This document shows positions 16,625 to 23,736 of a stretch of 64,000 bases of DNA, piece after piece. The notes under the pieces are model-generated. The model saw only the letters and a program-made list of their open reading frames with translations, was not told the origin of the DNA and searched no databases. Location of the stretch: positions 10,982-74,981 of the forward strand of contig CAYOWC010000002.1 in the NCBI GenBank assembly GCA_964407525.1. The letters are read 5' to 3'. Both the position numbers and the translations under genes were made by a program. Source of the stretch: DUZB01 sp964407525 (GTDB taxonomy: Bacteria > Desulfobacterota > DSM-4660 > Desulfatiglandales > Desulfatiglandaceae). Numbering within the stretch: the stretch's first letter is position 1; each line of letters starts with the position of its first letter.

Positions 16625-16881
16625 AGAAAGTAATTAGAATGCGCGAGATGCTGAAACACGAAAAGGGTATTCTTAAAAAAATATCAGCCATGGGAGACAT
16701 GGGCAGAAGAATTCGAGAGATGGGACTGTTTCCAGGAGCATCCATCCAGATACAGGGAAGAGCTCCTCTAAAGGACCCAGTGGCCATCAAGATAAGAGAT
16801 TTTGTCCTGACTTTACGAAACAATGAGGCAGACAGTATTTTTATTGAAGTGGATCTGCCCGATAATGACCAACGTTTATGA
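16621..16881 (+). CDS. feoA: FeoA iron transport accessory protein
   Basis: An 86-residue SH3-like cytosolic protein needed for full FeoB activity. It shows the FeoA pattern: a short lead, ISAMGDMGRRIREMGLFPGASIQI with the M-G-L-x-P-G signature, then APLKDPVAIKIRDFVLTLRNNEADSIFIE. It is coupled on both sides by ATGA overlaps, to the IMPase-like gene upstream and to feoB downstream, so the three form one translational unit. Confidence 0.9.
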   Translation: MKKVIRMREMLKHEKGILKKISAMGDMGRRIREMGLFPGASIQIQGRAPLKDPVAIKIRDFVLTLRNNEADSIFIEVDLPDNDQRL

Positions 16882-19253
16882 AAAAAAAAATTGTCATTGC
16901 CCTCTCGGGAAATCCCAATGCGGGAAAAACAACCGCGTTTAATGCCATTACCGGTGCAAGGCAGCATATTGCCAATTATCCCGGCGTCACCGTAGAGAAA
17001 AAATCGGGAATTGTTTTCCACAAAGGGTATGAAATCGAGATTGTTGACCTGCCTGGAACCTATTCTCTGACAGCTTACTCGCTGGAAGAAATTGTGGCGA
17101 GGGATTTTGTTATCAATGAACGACCTGACCTGGTCGTAGATATAGTAGACGCCTCTAACCTGGACCGGCATTTCTATTTAGCCACCCAATTCAAGGAACT
17201 GGGTGTTCCCCTGATTCTCGCGCTCAACATGGTTGATGTGGCGGAAGCCAGAGGAATTAAGATCGACTATGGGCGTCTCTCCACTGACTTTGATGCTCCG
17301 GTAGTTCCCATGGTGGCAAGATCCGGAAAAGGGATCTCGGAACTTCTGGATACGGTTGTTGACACCTTTGAAAAAAGCCCTCCCTGGAAACCACCGGCCA
17401 TATCTTACGGCCTGGATATCGACCGGGCCCTCGATGAAATATCCGCCATCATCGAAAAATCCAACACCTATGACAAAAAATATCCGGCAAGATGGAGAGC
17501 GCTCAAATGCCTTGAAGGTGATAACCAGATTTTAGGGCTGTTGAAACGCGACCCCATATGCGGACCTGAAATTGAAGAAATCTGCGACAATATCATCAGG
17601 CATACCATGGCCACTCTGGAGGAAGACCCGGAGTCTATCATAGCGGATCATAGATATGGCTTCATTGCGGGGATTACCAAGAAGGTCGTCAAGCGACAGA
17701 TCGAGTTTCGCATCAATGCCTCAGACAAAATCGACAAAGTCCTCACCAATCGAATCATCGGCCCCCTGTGCATGATCCTCATATTATATGGCGTCTATTC
17801 CTTCACTTTCTGGGCCAGTGAAATCCCCATACTATGGTTTGATAAATTTTTCGATTTTCTGAGAGATGCCGTTGTATTTTTAGTCCCGGAAGGGATCATA
17901 AGATCTCTGCTGATCTCAGGCGTCATCGATGGCGTAGGTGGTGTCCTGGGCTTTGTCCCTTTGATCCTGTTCATGTTCTTCGCCATTGCCTTTATGGAAG
18001 ATTCCGGATATATGGCAAGAGTTGCCTACATGCTTGACCGGATTTTACGCTGGTTCGGGCTCCATGGCAATTCCGTCATGGCCATGGTCGTAAGCGGCGG
18101 GATTTCCGGGGGATGCGCTGTTCCCGGTGTGCTTGCAACCAGGATATTGAAAGATCCAAAAGAAAGGATCGCAACCCTTCTGGTCGTTCCATTCATGAAT
18201 TGCGGCGCCAAACTACCGGTTTACGCCATGCTTATCACGGCCTTTTTTTCAAAAGATAAGGCCCGGATCATGTTCTTTCTGACCCTTCTTTCCTGGGCCT
18301 TCGCCCTGTTTGCGGCAAAGATTCTCCGGTCTACCGTTTTGAAAGGTCCCAAAACCCCGTTCGTTATGGAGCTGCCCCCCTACAGAGCGCCTACCATCAA
18401 AGGGCTTCTGATCCATTCCTGGGAGAGGACCTGGCAATATATCAAGAAAGCAGGCACGGTAATTCTGGCTTTTTCCGTTGTCCTTTGGGCAATGATGACC
18501 TTTCCCGGCCTTTCAGAAGAACAGACAAAGGACTTTGAGATCAGGGAAAATGCACTGATTCAAACCTTTCTTGACGCTCCGGATATTCGTGGATTGCTAA
18601 AAAACCGGGAAGATTTGACCACTCTGGACAACATTTTTCTTTCTATGAAAGGTGCAACTGCAACCCCCGAAAACAATCATATCCCTCCACATTTAAAGGA
18701 TATGGCACACACTGCAATCCATTTAGAAAATGCCGATGAAAGAAACCTTGACAAGACTGATTCAAAATATGTAAAGGCAGGAACCCTGTATTTGAATCTC
18801 AGGGAACAGTTGAGAATGATCGATATGCAAAAACATCAGGCGGCCATGAAAAGGACAATTGCCGGATGGCTGGGGCTGAAGCTGGAGGTAATCACCAAGC
18901 CTTTAGGGTTTGAATATCGAACCAATATTGCGCTTGTTGCCGGTTTTGCGGCAAAAGAGGTAGTCGTTTCTACCCTCGGAACCGCCTATTCTCTCGGAGA
19001 GGTGGATCCGGAAGATACGGGGTCTCTTTCCGAAAAACTCAGGAACGCCCCTGGCTGGAATCCCCTGCAGGCTTTTACGTTGATCGTCTTCACTATGCTC
19101 TATGTCCCATGCATCGCCACCGTGATAAGCATCAGGAAAGAGAGCTCCATGGGATGGGCTGGATTCTCCATTCTTTTCAATCTGACGATCGCCTATGCAG
19201 CAGCCTTTGTTATCAGACAGGTGGGAATTCTACTGGGCCTCGGTACAGGGTAA
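16878..19253 (+). CDS. feoB: FeoB ferrous iron transporter
   Basis: A 791-residue GTP-dependent Fe(II) uptake protein of the inner membrane. The N-terminal G domain has GNPNAGKTTAFNAITG (G1), NYPGVTVEKK (switch region), DLPGTYSLTAYS (G3) and ALNMVD (G4), followed by a helical regulatory domain to about residue 270. Two Gate domains with conserved cysteines (SGGISGGCAVPGVLATR, VPFMNCGAKLPVYAM) and the core region occupy the membrane part. A hydrophilic insertion of roughly 120 residues lies at about 545-665, between membrane segments. It overlaps feoA by four bases. No feoC follows; a MITE-like element begins 25 bases after the stop. Confidence 0.95.
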   Translation: MKKKIVIALSGNPNAGKTTAFNAITGARQHIANYPGVTVEKKSGIVFHKGYEIEIVDLPGTYSLTAYSLEEIVARDFVINERPDLVVDIVDASNLDRHFYLATQFKELGVPLILALNMVDVAEARGIKIDYGRLSTDFDAPVVPMVARSGKGISELLDTVVDTFEKSPPWKPPAISYGLDIDRALDEISAIIEKSNTYDKKYPARWRALKCLEGDNQILGLLKRDPICGPEIEEICDNIIRHTMATLEEDPESIIADHRYGFIAGITKKVVKRQIEFRINASDKIDKVLTNRIIGPLCMILILYGVYSFTFWASEIPILWFDKFFDFLRDAVVFLVPEGIIRSLLISGVIDGVGGVLGFVPLILFMFFAIAFMEDSGYMARVAYMLDRILRWFGLHGNSVMAMVVSGGISGGCAVPGVLATRILKDPKERIATLLVVPFMNCGAKLPVYAMLITAFFSKDKARIMFFLTLLSWAFALFAAKILRSTVLKGPKTPFVMELPPYRAPTIKGLLIHSWERTWQYIKKAGTVILAFSVVLWAMMTFPGLSEEQTKDFEIRENALIQTFLDAPDIRGLLKNREDLTTLDNIFLSMKGATATPENNHIPPHLKDMAHTAIHLENADERNLDKTDSKYVKAGTLYLNLREQLRMIDMQKHQAAMKRTIAGWLGLKLEVITKPLGFEYRTNIALVAGFAAKEVVVSTLGTAYSLGEVDPEDTGSLSEKLRNAPGWNPLQAFTLIVFTMLYVPCIATVISIRKESSMGWAGFSILFNLTIAYAAAFVIRQVGILLGLGTG

Positions 19254-19277
19254 GGAAAATCTGATCATCCTTTTTTC

Positions 19278-19484
19278 GGGCTTGGTCCTAAAGTCAGACC
19301 TCGTTAAGTGGTCGAGTAGATTAGTAGTTAAGTGGTTATTATTATTTGAAGTTATTCCTTTCACCTCAAAATTGGACACCCGATGGATTTGAATAGGCAA
19401 TGTGTTGATTCCACGTGCTTATTTTCTAACTCAACAACTCGACCACTTACCTATTTGACGAGGTCTGAAGTTAGAACCAAGCCC
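19278..19484. repeat. MITE-like element, family B
   Basis: A 207-bp non-coding element. Its ends are 27-base inverted repeats with about 23 matches, beginning GGGCTTGGTCCTAAAGTCAG and ending with the complement (AGAACCAAGCCC). An inner exact pair is CAGACCTCGT / ACGAGGTCTG. It is bracketed by an exact 8-bp direct repeat, CTTTTTTC, at 19270-19277 and 19485-19492, as expected of a target-site duplication. The arms next to the ends are made of words such as GTTAAGTGGTCGAGTAG. Related copies are at 54899-55161 (inner ends only) and 57174-57336 (outer ends). Confidence 0.75.
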
Positions 19485-19551
19485 CTTTTTTCTAAACGGC
19501 AGAAGGTGGAAATCGGTCCATCTTGTCCATAAATTCGTGGAGATAGAACGT

Positions 19552-20019
19552 ATGCAAAAGATTCCTATAACCAAAGAAGGACTAGAAAGCCTGAACATCC
19601 AACTGACCCACCTCCAGAGGGTGGAAAGGCCTGACAATATTCGGGCCATTTCGGAGGCCCGCGCTCATGGAGATTTAAGCGAAAACGCAGAATATCATGC
19701 GGCAAAAGAAAGGCAATCTTTTCTCGAAGGCAAAATGAATGAGTTAAAAACCGCCGTAAGCTGTGCGGAAGTCATAGACGTGAACACTGGTCCAACCGAC
19801 AGGGTGGTTTTTGGCCGAACGGTTTTACTCTATGATCTAAATACGGAAGAAGAGATCAGTTATCAGCTTGTGGGTCCCTATGAATCTTCTCCGGAGAATG
19901 GAAAGATCTCCGTCAAATCTCCCCTTGGTCAAGGACTGATTGGACAGGAAATTGGCGATGAAGTAAAAATAAAGACTCCAGGAGGCATCCAGGAGTTTGA
20001 AATACTGGAAATCAGTTGA
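19552..20019 (+). CDS. greA: Transcription elongation factor GreA family
   Basis: A 155-residue GreA/GreB-type factor that rescues backtracked RNA polymerase by stimulating transcript cleavage. The N-terminal coiled coil has ITKEGLESLNIQLTHLQ, ARAHGDLSENAEYHAAKERQ with the acidic tip D-L-S-E-N-A-E, and EGKMNELKTAV. The C-terminal FKBP-like domain has YQLVGPYESSPENGKISVKSPLGQGLIGQEIGDEVKIKTPGG. ATG 19552 has GGAG nine bases upstream; a GTG at 19537 is the alternative. The slyD-like gene follows 10 bases after the stop, and both are probably cotranscribed. Confidence 0.92.
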   Translation: MQKIPITKEGLESLNIQLTHLQRVERPDNIRAISEARAHGDLSENAEYHAAKERQSFLEGKMNELKTAVSCAEVIDVNTGPTDRVVFGRTVLLYDLNTEEEISYQLVGPYESSPENGKISVKSPLGQGLIGQEIGDEVKIKTPGGIQEFEILEIS

Positions 20020-20029
20020 GGATTTTGCC

Positions 20030-20518
20030 ATGGAAAAAATAGAGCAGGATAGCAGCGTAACCATCAAGTTCATAATGAAAACCAAAATACCGGACGGGGA
20101 GTTTGAGGAACGCCCGGAAGAAGAAACTTCTTTCATTTTTGGTATTAATCCTCAGGCGGAGAGCCTTGAAAAGGCCCTGGAGGGCGCACAGGCAGGCGAC
20201 AGACTGTCCTTGAGCATCCCTTCTTCAGAGGTTTATGGCGAACATGATCCATCCCTCATCAGGGAGATCCCGAAAAAAGGTCTGATTAAACAACGGGTAA
20301 AGGAAGGAAAACTCTACAGGCAGATGAAAATGGGTTCCCTGGTTTCTTTCAAAGTCCTCGAAATAAGGCAGGATACCGTATTGGTCGATTTTAATAGACC
20401 GATGGCGGGGATATCGGTCACAATCGAAGTGGAGGTGGTCTCTGTCAGAAAGTCAACTACTGAGGAAATAAAGGCAGCCTATGAAATGCAGGCAAAAAGA
20501 GATATCGGCTGTGGATGA
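20030..20518 (+). CDS. SlyD-type FKBP peptidyl-prolyl isomerase
   Basis: A 162-residue cytosolic FKBP with an insert-in-flap chaperone domain. The FKBP part is split: an N-terminal strand pair (DSSVTIKFIMKTKI, TSFIFGINPQAESLEKALEGAQAGDRLSL), the flap insertion (EVYGEHDPSLIREIPKK through QDTVLVDFNRPMAG), and the closing strand VTIEVEVVSVR. DFNRPMAG corresponds to the DFNHPLAG segment of SlyD. It lacks the histidine-rich metal-binding tail of E. coli SlyD, with only CG at the end. It assists folding and proline isomerisation. ATG 20030 is chosen because homologues begin there. Confidence 0.88.
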   Translation: MEKIEQDSSVTIKFIMKTKIPDGEFEERPEEETSFIFGINPQAESLEKALEGAQAGDRLSLSIPSSEVYGEHDPSLIREIPKKGLIKQRVKEGKLYRQMKMGSLVSFKVLEIRQDTVLVDFNRPMAGISVTIEVEVVSVRKSTTEEIKAAYEMQAKRDIGCG

Positions 20519-20531
20519 TCGGGGAGCTTAG

Positions 20532-21026
20532 ATGGAAAACAAGACCGGATCTCAAAACCCTGTACGAATATTTCTTCACGGACTTGAGAGCAGCAACAGG
20601 GGTGTAAAAGCAGTTTTTTTCCGGGAGAATTTCCCCCATATGATCGTCCCCACCTTTATCGGCGATCTCGTGATCCGCATGGAGAAGTTACGTGAAATCC
20701 TGCGGGGAAAATCGGAAATCACCATGGTTGGTTCCAGTTTCGGGGGTCTTATGGCCACCATCTTTGCCATGGAACACCCTTCTCTCGTCAGGAAATTGAT
20801 TCTCCTGGCGCCTGCGATCCACATCATCAAAGATGCGCCCACGAAAATCAGGGCCATATCTACACCGGTTCAAATCTATCATGGGAACAGAGACGAAGTC
20901 ATTCCTCTGGCTGATGTTCAGCGGCTTGCCAAAGAGTTCTTTCAAAACCTGTCGTTCAATGTCGTCCCGGACGATCACTCCCTTCACGAAACCTTTAAAA
21001 TCATGGATTGGAAGGCGTTGCTTTAA
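20532..21026 (+). CDS. Small alpha/beta hydrolase, YqiA/UPF0227-like
   Basis: A 164-residue compact alpha/beta hydrolase. It shows FLHGLESSNRGVK near the N-terminus (oxyanion region), the nucleophile elbow VGSSFGGLMATIFA, the acid GNRDEVIPLADV, and the histidine in PDDHSLHETF. All three catalytic residues are thus visible. Such short esterase-like proteins (YqiA type) have acyl-ester activity but no settled physiological substrate. It lies 13 bases after the slyD-like gene, as the third gene of a greA-slyD unit. A family A repeat starts nine bases after its stop. Confidence 0.8.
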   Translation: MENKTGSQNPVRIFLHGLESSNRGVKAVFFRENFPHMIVPTFIGDLVIRMEKLREILRGKSEITMVGSSFGGLMATIFAMEHPSLVRKLILLAPAIHIIKDAPTKIRAISTPVQIYHGNRDEVIPLADVQRLAKEFFQNLSFNVVPDDHSLHETFKIMDWKALL

Positions 21027-21034
21027 TTTGAACG

Positions 21035-21205
21035 TAAAAGCTGCAATTAGCGTTTAGCTATTAGCCGTTAGCTTAAAGATCCCAATCGTTTGCATGACTT
21101 TTCCCTTTATTTGAGAATTCACTTTTCGATGCTTACCTATTGCATTGTAAATGGCTGACATTGTATGGCTAATAGCTAACGGCTCATCGCTAATTGCCGC
21201 TTTTA
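21035..21205. repeat. Repeat family A, copy 1 (MITE-like)
   Basis: About 171 bp with inverted ends: TAAAAGCTGCAATTAGC at the left and GCTAATTGCCGCTTTTA at the right. The arms extend inwards as 7-bp words (TTAGCTA, TTAGCCG, TTAGCTT against GGCTAAT, AGCTAAC). The middle (CCCAATCGTTTGCATGACTT and onwards) is shared with copies at 21965 and 60018. By eye it is about 85 percent identical to the copy at 21965. No coding capacity. Its terminal TTTTA supplies the stop codon of trmJ on the minus strand. Confidence 0.8.
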
Positions 21206-21955
21206 GGGTGAATCCTTTTTGAGTTTCTCTATCTGGGATGTATACCAGTCAATTTGTCGGCAAATTCCCCTGACGACTCTGACTTCTCTTGCTCGCAGAG
21301 GAAATCTGGAAAGGAACCTGCGGATATTCCTGATCCAGTGTTCCGGGTTCTGGGGATTCAGAAATCCTATTGTTAAAAGAACTTCCTGAAGATGTTCATA
21401 CATCCCCTCCAGTTCAAAACCGTTAGCAAGACGCGGTAACGTCTCCCTGGTTTCCTTTGCCGAAGCCAGAAATAGCTCGTACGATACCACCAGGACAGCG
21501 TGGGCGAGATTCAGAGAAGAAAACGCGGCTGTGGGAATGGTGGTCAGAGTATGGCAGTGGTACAGGTCCTCGTTGGACAGTCCCCTGTCTTCCGGGCCGA
21601 ACATTACAGCTACAAGGTTATTTTTCGAAATGGGGATGAGAGATTGTGCAAGGGATCTGGGTCTCGTCATGGAGGGTCGCATGGAACCGGTGCGGGCCGT
21701 TGTTCCTACCACATGATGGAAAGGCGCCAAGGCCTCCAGGAGATCTTCGTAGATCTCCATTTTTTCAAGCAAACCTACTGAGTTTCCTGTTGCTGTTTTC
21801 CGCATACGGCCAGGATCGCAGTTCTTCGGTTGCACCAAAATCAATCTGCCCAGGCCCATGTTGTTCATTGCCCGGGCAACTGCCCCGATATTTTCCGGAA
21901 TCTGCGGCTGGACCAGTACGATGGCGATATGCCCCAGATTAACTTCACTTTTCAT
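21203..21955 (-). CDS. trmJ: SpoU-family tRNA/rRNA methyltransferase, TrmJ-like
   Basis: A 250-residue SPOUT 2'-O-methyltransferase, likely TrmJ, which methylates residue 32 of tRNA. It has AIVLVQPQIPENIGAVARAMNNMGL (motif 1 with the catalytic-type asparagine/arginine), AVMFGPEDRGLSNEDL (motif 2) and IPTAAFSSLNLAHAVLVVSYEL (motif 3), which build the SAM-binding knot. A C-terminal extension of about 80 residues is present as in TrmJ. The gene sits between two same-direction copies of repeat family A: the downstream copy supplies its TAA stop, and the upstream copy abuts its ribosome site (CAGG before TAAAAATG). Confidence 0.88.
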   Translation of the reverse strand: MKSEVNLGHIAIVLVQPQIPENIGAVARAMNNMGLGRLILVQPKNCDPGRMRKTATGNSVGLLEKMEIYEDLLEALAPFHHVVGTTARTGSMRPSMTRPRSLAQSLIPISKNNLVAVMFGPEDRGLSNEDLYHCHTLTTIPTAAFSSLNLAHAVLVVSYELFLASAKETRETLPRLANGFELEGMYEHLQEVLLTIGFLNPQNPEHWIRNIRRFLSRFPLRAREVRVVRGICRQIDWYTSQIEKLKKDSP

Positions 21956-21964
21956 TTTTACCTG

Positions 21965-22133
21965 AAAGATGCAATTAGCTATTAGCTATTAGCCGTTAGC
22001 TTAAAGATCCCAATCATTTGCATGACTTTTCACTTTATTTGGGGTTTCACTTTTTGATGCTTAGCAATTGCATCGTAAATAGCTGATATTGTGTGGCTAA
22101 TAGCTAACGGCTAACCGCTAATTGCAGCTTTTA
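21965..22133. repeat. Repeat family A, copy 2 (MITE-like)
   Basis: About 169 bp, in the same orientation as copy 1. Left arm GATGCAATTAGCTATTAGCT with clear 7-bp periodicity, right arm GGCTAATAGCTAACGGCTAA ending GCAGCTTTTA. The interior matches copy 1 closely. It separates trmJ from the minus-strand gene at 22131, whose TAA stop falls in its terminal TTTTA exactly as for trmJ in copy 1. Confidence 0.8.
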
Positions 22134-22346
22134 GGTTTTAAGTATGTTCACAATTTCAGCCGTAATCTCGTCATTGTCAAAAGAAAAACTGACGGTGCCC
22201 TTATCAACGGTAAATACGGTCACACTGGCGTTGTACTGGACGGACAGCTCGTCCAGGATCTCCCTGAATTGGGTTACAAAAGGGTGATCCAGACTGTCCA
22301 CTTCCGGTGGAAAAAGGTCAACTTCAAAAATTCCGTTCGATTTCAT
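22131..22346 (-). CDS. Small hypothetical protein
   Basis: A 71-residue acidic protein beginning MKSNGIFEVDLFPPEVDSLD. It has a mixed composition with plausible alternating strands and a helix (VTQFREILDELSVQYNASVTVFTVDKGTVSFSFDND), and no signal peptide or membrane segment. I recognise no function. An upstream in-frame start at 22415 would add 23 residues; 22346 is preferred for its AAGGAA site and clean beginning. The C-terminal threonine and stop codon come from the end of a family A repeat. It is on the same strand as trmJ. Confidence 0.55.
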   Translation of the reverse strand: MKSNGIFEVDLFPPEVDSLDHPFVTQFREILDELSVQYNASVTVFTVDKGTVSFSFDNDEITAEIVNILKT

Positions 22347-22599
22347 ACAAGTAAAGATTCCTTGTTTTTCGATTTGTGCATTGAGCCAATAATTTTGGAA
22401 AGTAACACAATTCATGGGATAGTGTCCAATAGGAAATAGAAAATAGGCTTAAACCTGTATCACGATACATATTTGTCCCATTCATTTCATTGAGACAAAT
22501 GCGGCGAATCCTCCATCCTGCGACATGTACAACTTAGGACAACAGGGTAAATACCTGGACTCCCAATGGAATTCACTTTGCGAAGAGATGTGAGCATTT
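22347..22599. other. Intergenic region with a hairpin
   Basis: No gene is supported between the minus-strand small gene and the plus-strand gene at 22716. It holds an imperfect inverted repeat, ATTTGTCCCA (22471-22480) and TGAGACAAAT (22491-22500), with one mismatch and a 10-base loop, and a short palindrome GTATCACGATAC at 22457-22468. Confidence 0.4.
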
Positions 22600-22620
22600 T
22601 GGCACGGATCTTGATATAAT
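22600..22620 (+). promoter_or_regulatory. Promoter before the DVU0772-like gene
   Basis: An extended -10 box, TGATATAAT (22612-22620), lies 96 bases before the start codon at 22716. Overlapping it is TGGCACG-N4-TTGAT, close to a sigma-54 -24/-12 element but with GA where the nearly invariant GC is expected. The sigma-70 reading is preferred. Confidence 0.4.
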
Positions 22621-22715
22621 ATAGGCAGAAGCACAAGATGTTCAAAATGCTACGGATATCCTTCCTCGTCTTGTGAAGTTACCAACATAATATGTTCGCC
22701 ATGGAGGTGGAGACT

Positions 22716-23072
22716 ATGAAAATAGAAGATATTAGAATGGATCTGGACCTCGTTAATGACATCGACTGGGATATGACCCCTGAAGAGGCGGTTACCCTCT
22801 ATTTGGAATGGGGAAACAATTGGTCTCACGACAGAAAATTCGTAAAATCAAAAAATGATGTATCCCATTACTTCGTCCTCAACACCTGGGGGGAGGAACC
22901 TGTAATATTTTTTATCCGACGCAATTCAGACGGAGCAACTGAACTGGCTGAAATAGATGTACCCGAAATGCTCGAAGAAAAAATTAAATATGAGTACAGG
23001 GATGGAAAAGGCGTCTATGGCCTGGAAGGCGAATTGAAAGACTGGTTGCGGGAGGAACTGGACGCTGCTTAA
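22716..23072 (+). CDS. DVU0772-like small acidic protein
   Basis: A 118-residue acidic cytosolic protein starting MKIEDIRMDLDLVNDIDWDM. The segment DIDWDMTPEEAVTLYLEWGNNW is very like a family of short conserved proteins in Desulfobacterota that I recall as the DVU0772 family; that name is from memory. A second conserved block is YFVLNTWGEEPVIFFIRRN. The function is unknown. A strong ribosome site (GGAGGTGGAG) precedes ATG 22716. The gene is monocistronic, between its own promoter and a strong terminator, which points to independent and possibly high expression. Confidence 0.75.
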   Translation: MKIEDIRMDLDLVNDIDWDMTPEEAVTLYLEWGNNWSHDRKFVKSKNDVSHYFVLNTWGEEPVIFFIRRNSDGATELAEIDVPEMLEEKIKYEYRDGKGVYGLEGELKDWLREELDAA

Positions 23073-23089
23073 GAATACGTTTTCATATG

Positions 23090-23122
23090 GGGAATCCACA
23101 TCTGTGGATTCCCTTTTTTTTT
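23090..23122 (+). terminator. Strong rho-independent terminator
   Basis: GGGAATCCACA (23090-23100), a two-base loop and TGTGGATTCCC (23103-23113) form a perfect 11-bp stem followed by nine T residues. It ends the DVU0772-like transcript 17 bases after the stop codon. Confidence 0.92.
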
Positions 23123-23201
23123 GCCCAGAAAGAGCATGCCATTCCTTTTAATCCAACTACAGAGTTATTTCTTATTCTATTCCATGTTAATACATCCCCC
23201 C

Positions 23202-23230
23202 TTGACTTGAGGTATAATTATAGCATATTT
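23202..23230 (+). promoter_or_regulatory. Promoter/operator of the toxin-antitoxin pair
   Basis: TTGACT (23202-23207), a 17-base spacer and ATATTT (23225-23230) lie just before the toxin start. The spacer holds a perfect palindrome TATAATTATA (23213-23222), a fitting site for antitoxin autoregulation, which is known for BrnTA. Confidence 0.5.
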
Positions 23231-23241
23231 TATATACCATT

Positions 23242-23502
23242 ATGGAATTTGAATTTGACAAGCGAAAAAATCAAACCAATAAGGAAAAACACGGGATTGA
23301 TTTTACTGAAGCGCAGGCTTTATGGATCGATTCGGATCGAATTGAAATCCCAGCAAAAACCTCTGATGAAGAGAGGTTCCTGATAATCGGTAAAATTCTG
23401 GATAAGCACTGGTCAGCCATCATCACCTACCGGCGTACACGGATCAGGATTATTTCAGTACGCCGATCTCGAAAAGAGGAGATGAAGATTTATGAAAGCT
23501 AA
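23242..23502 (+). CDS. brnT: BrnT family ribonuclease toxin
   Basis: An 86-residue RelE-fold ribonuclease toxin of type II. BrnT features are clear: MEFEFDKRKNQTNKEKHGIDFTEAQALW at the N-terminus (the F-x-W/F-D-x-x-K-x-x-x-N-x-x-K-H-G-I pattern), then RFLIIGKILDKHWSAIITYRRTRIRIISVRRSRKEEMKIYE with the catalytic basic residues. It is the expected first gene of a brnTA operon and overlaps the antitoxin by 11 bases. It lies between the DVU0772-like gene and iorA. Confidence 0.87.
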   Translation: MEFEFDKRKNQTNKEKHGIDFTEAQALWIDSDRIEIPAKTSDEERFLIIGKILDKHWSAIITYRRTRIRIISVRRSRKEEMKIYES

Positions 23503-23719
23503 AGACTTGGATGAAAAATTTGATTCCGGACAGGATATTACCGAATTCCTTGATATTTCAAACGCCAAAAAACCTGGGCAAAACCTAAAGAGAGTCAATG
23601 TAGACTTTCCTGTATGGATGATCCATAGTTTAGATAAAGAAGCCAAAAGACTTGGCGTACCTCGACAATCCATTATTAAAATCTGGATTGCCGAAAAGTT
23701 GAAGACGATTTCCATATAG
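23492..23719 (+). CDS. brnA: BrnA-like antitoxin
   Basis: A 75-residue antitoxin with a C-terminal ribbon-helix-helix DNA-binding fold. The sequence RVNVDFPVWMIHSLDKEAKRLGVPRQSIIKIWIAEKLK has the strand-helix-helix pattern (strand, then SLDKEAKRLGVPRQSIIKIWI). The N-terminal part (LDEKFDSGQDITEFLDIS) is the kind of segment that covers the toxin. It overlaps the toxin gene and would be coexpressed. The stop is 17 bases before the iorA start, so read-through transcription into iorA is possible. Confidence 0.78.
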   Translation: MKAKDLDEKFDSGQDITEFLDISNAKKPGQNLKRVNVDFPVWMIHSLDKEAKRLGVPRQSIIKIWIAEKLKTISI

Positions 23720-23736
23720 CAAAGAGAGGAGTTAAC

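Noticed and set aside
22600..22615. Sigma-54 promoter TGGCACG-N4-TTGAT
   Set aside because: The nearly invariant GC at -12 is GA here, and an extended -10 sigma-70 box overlaps it.
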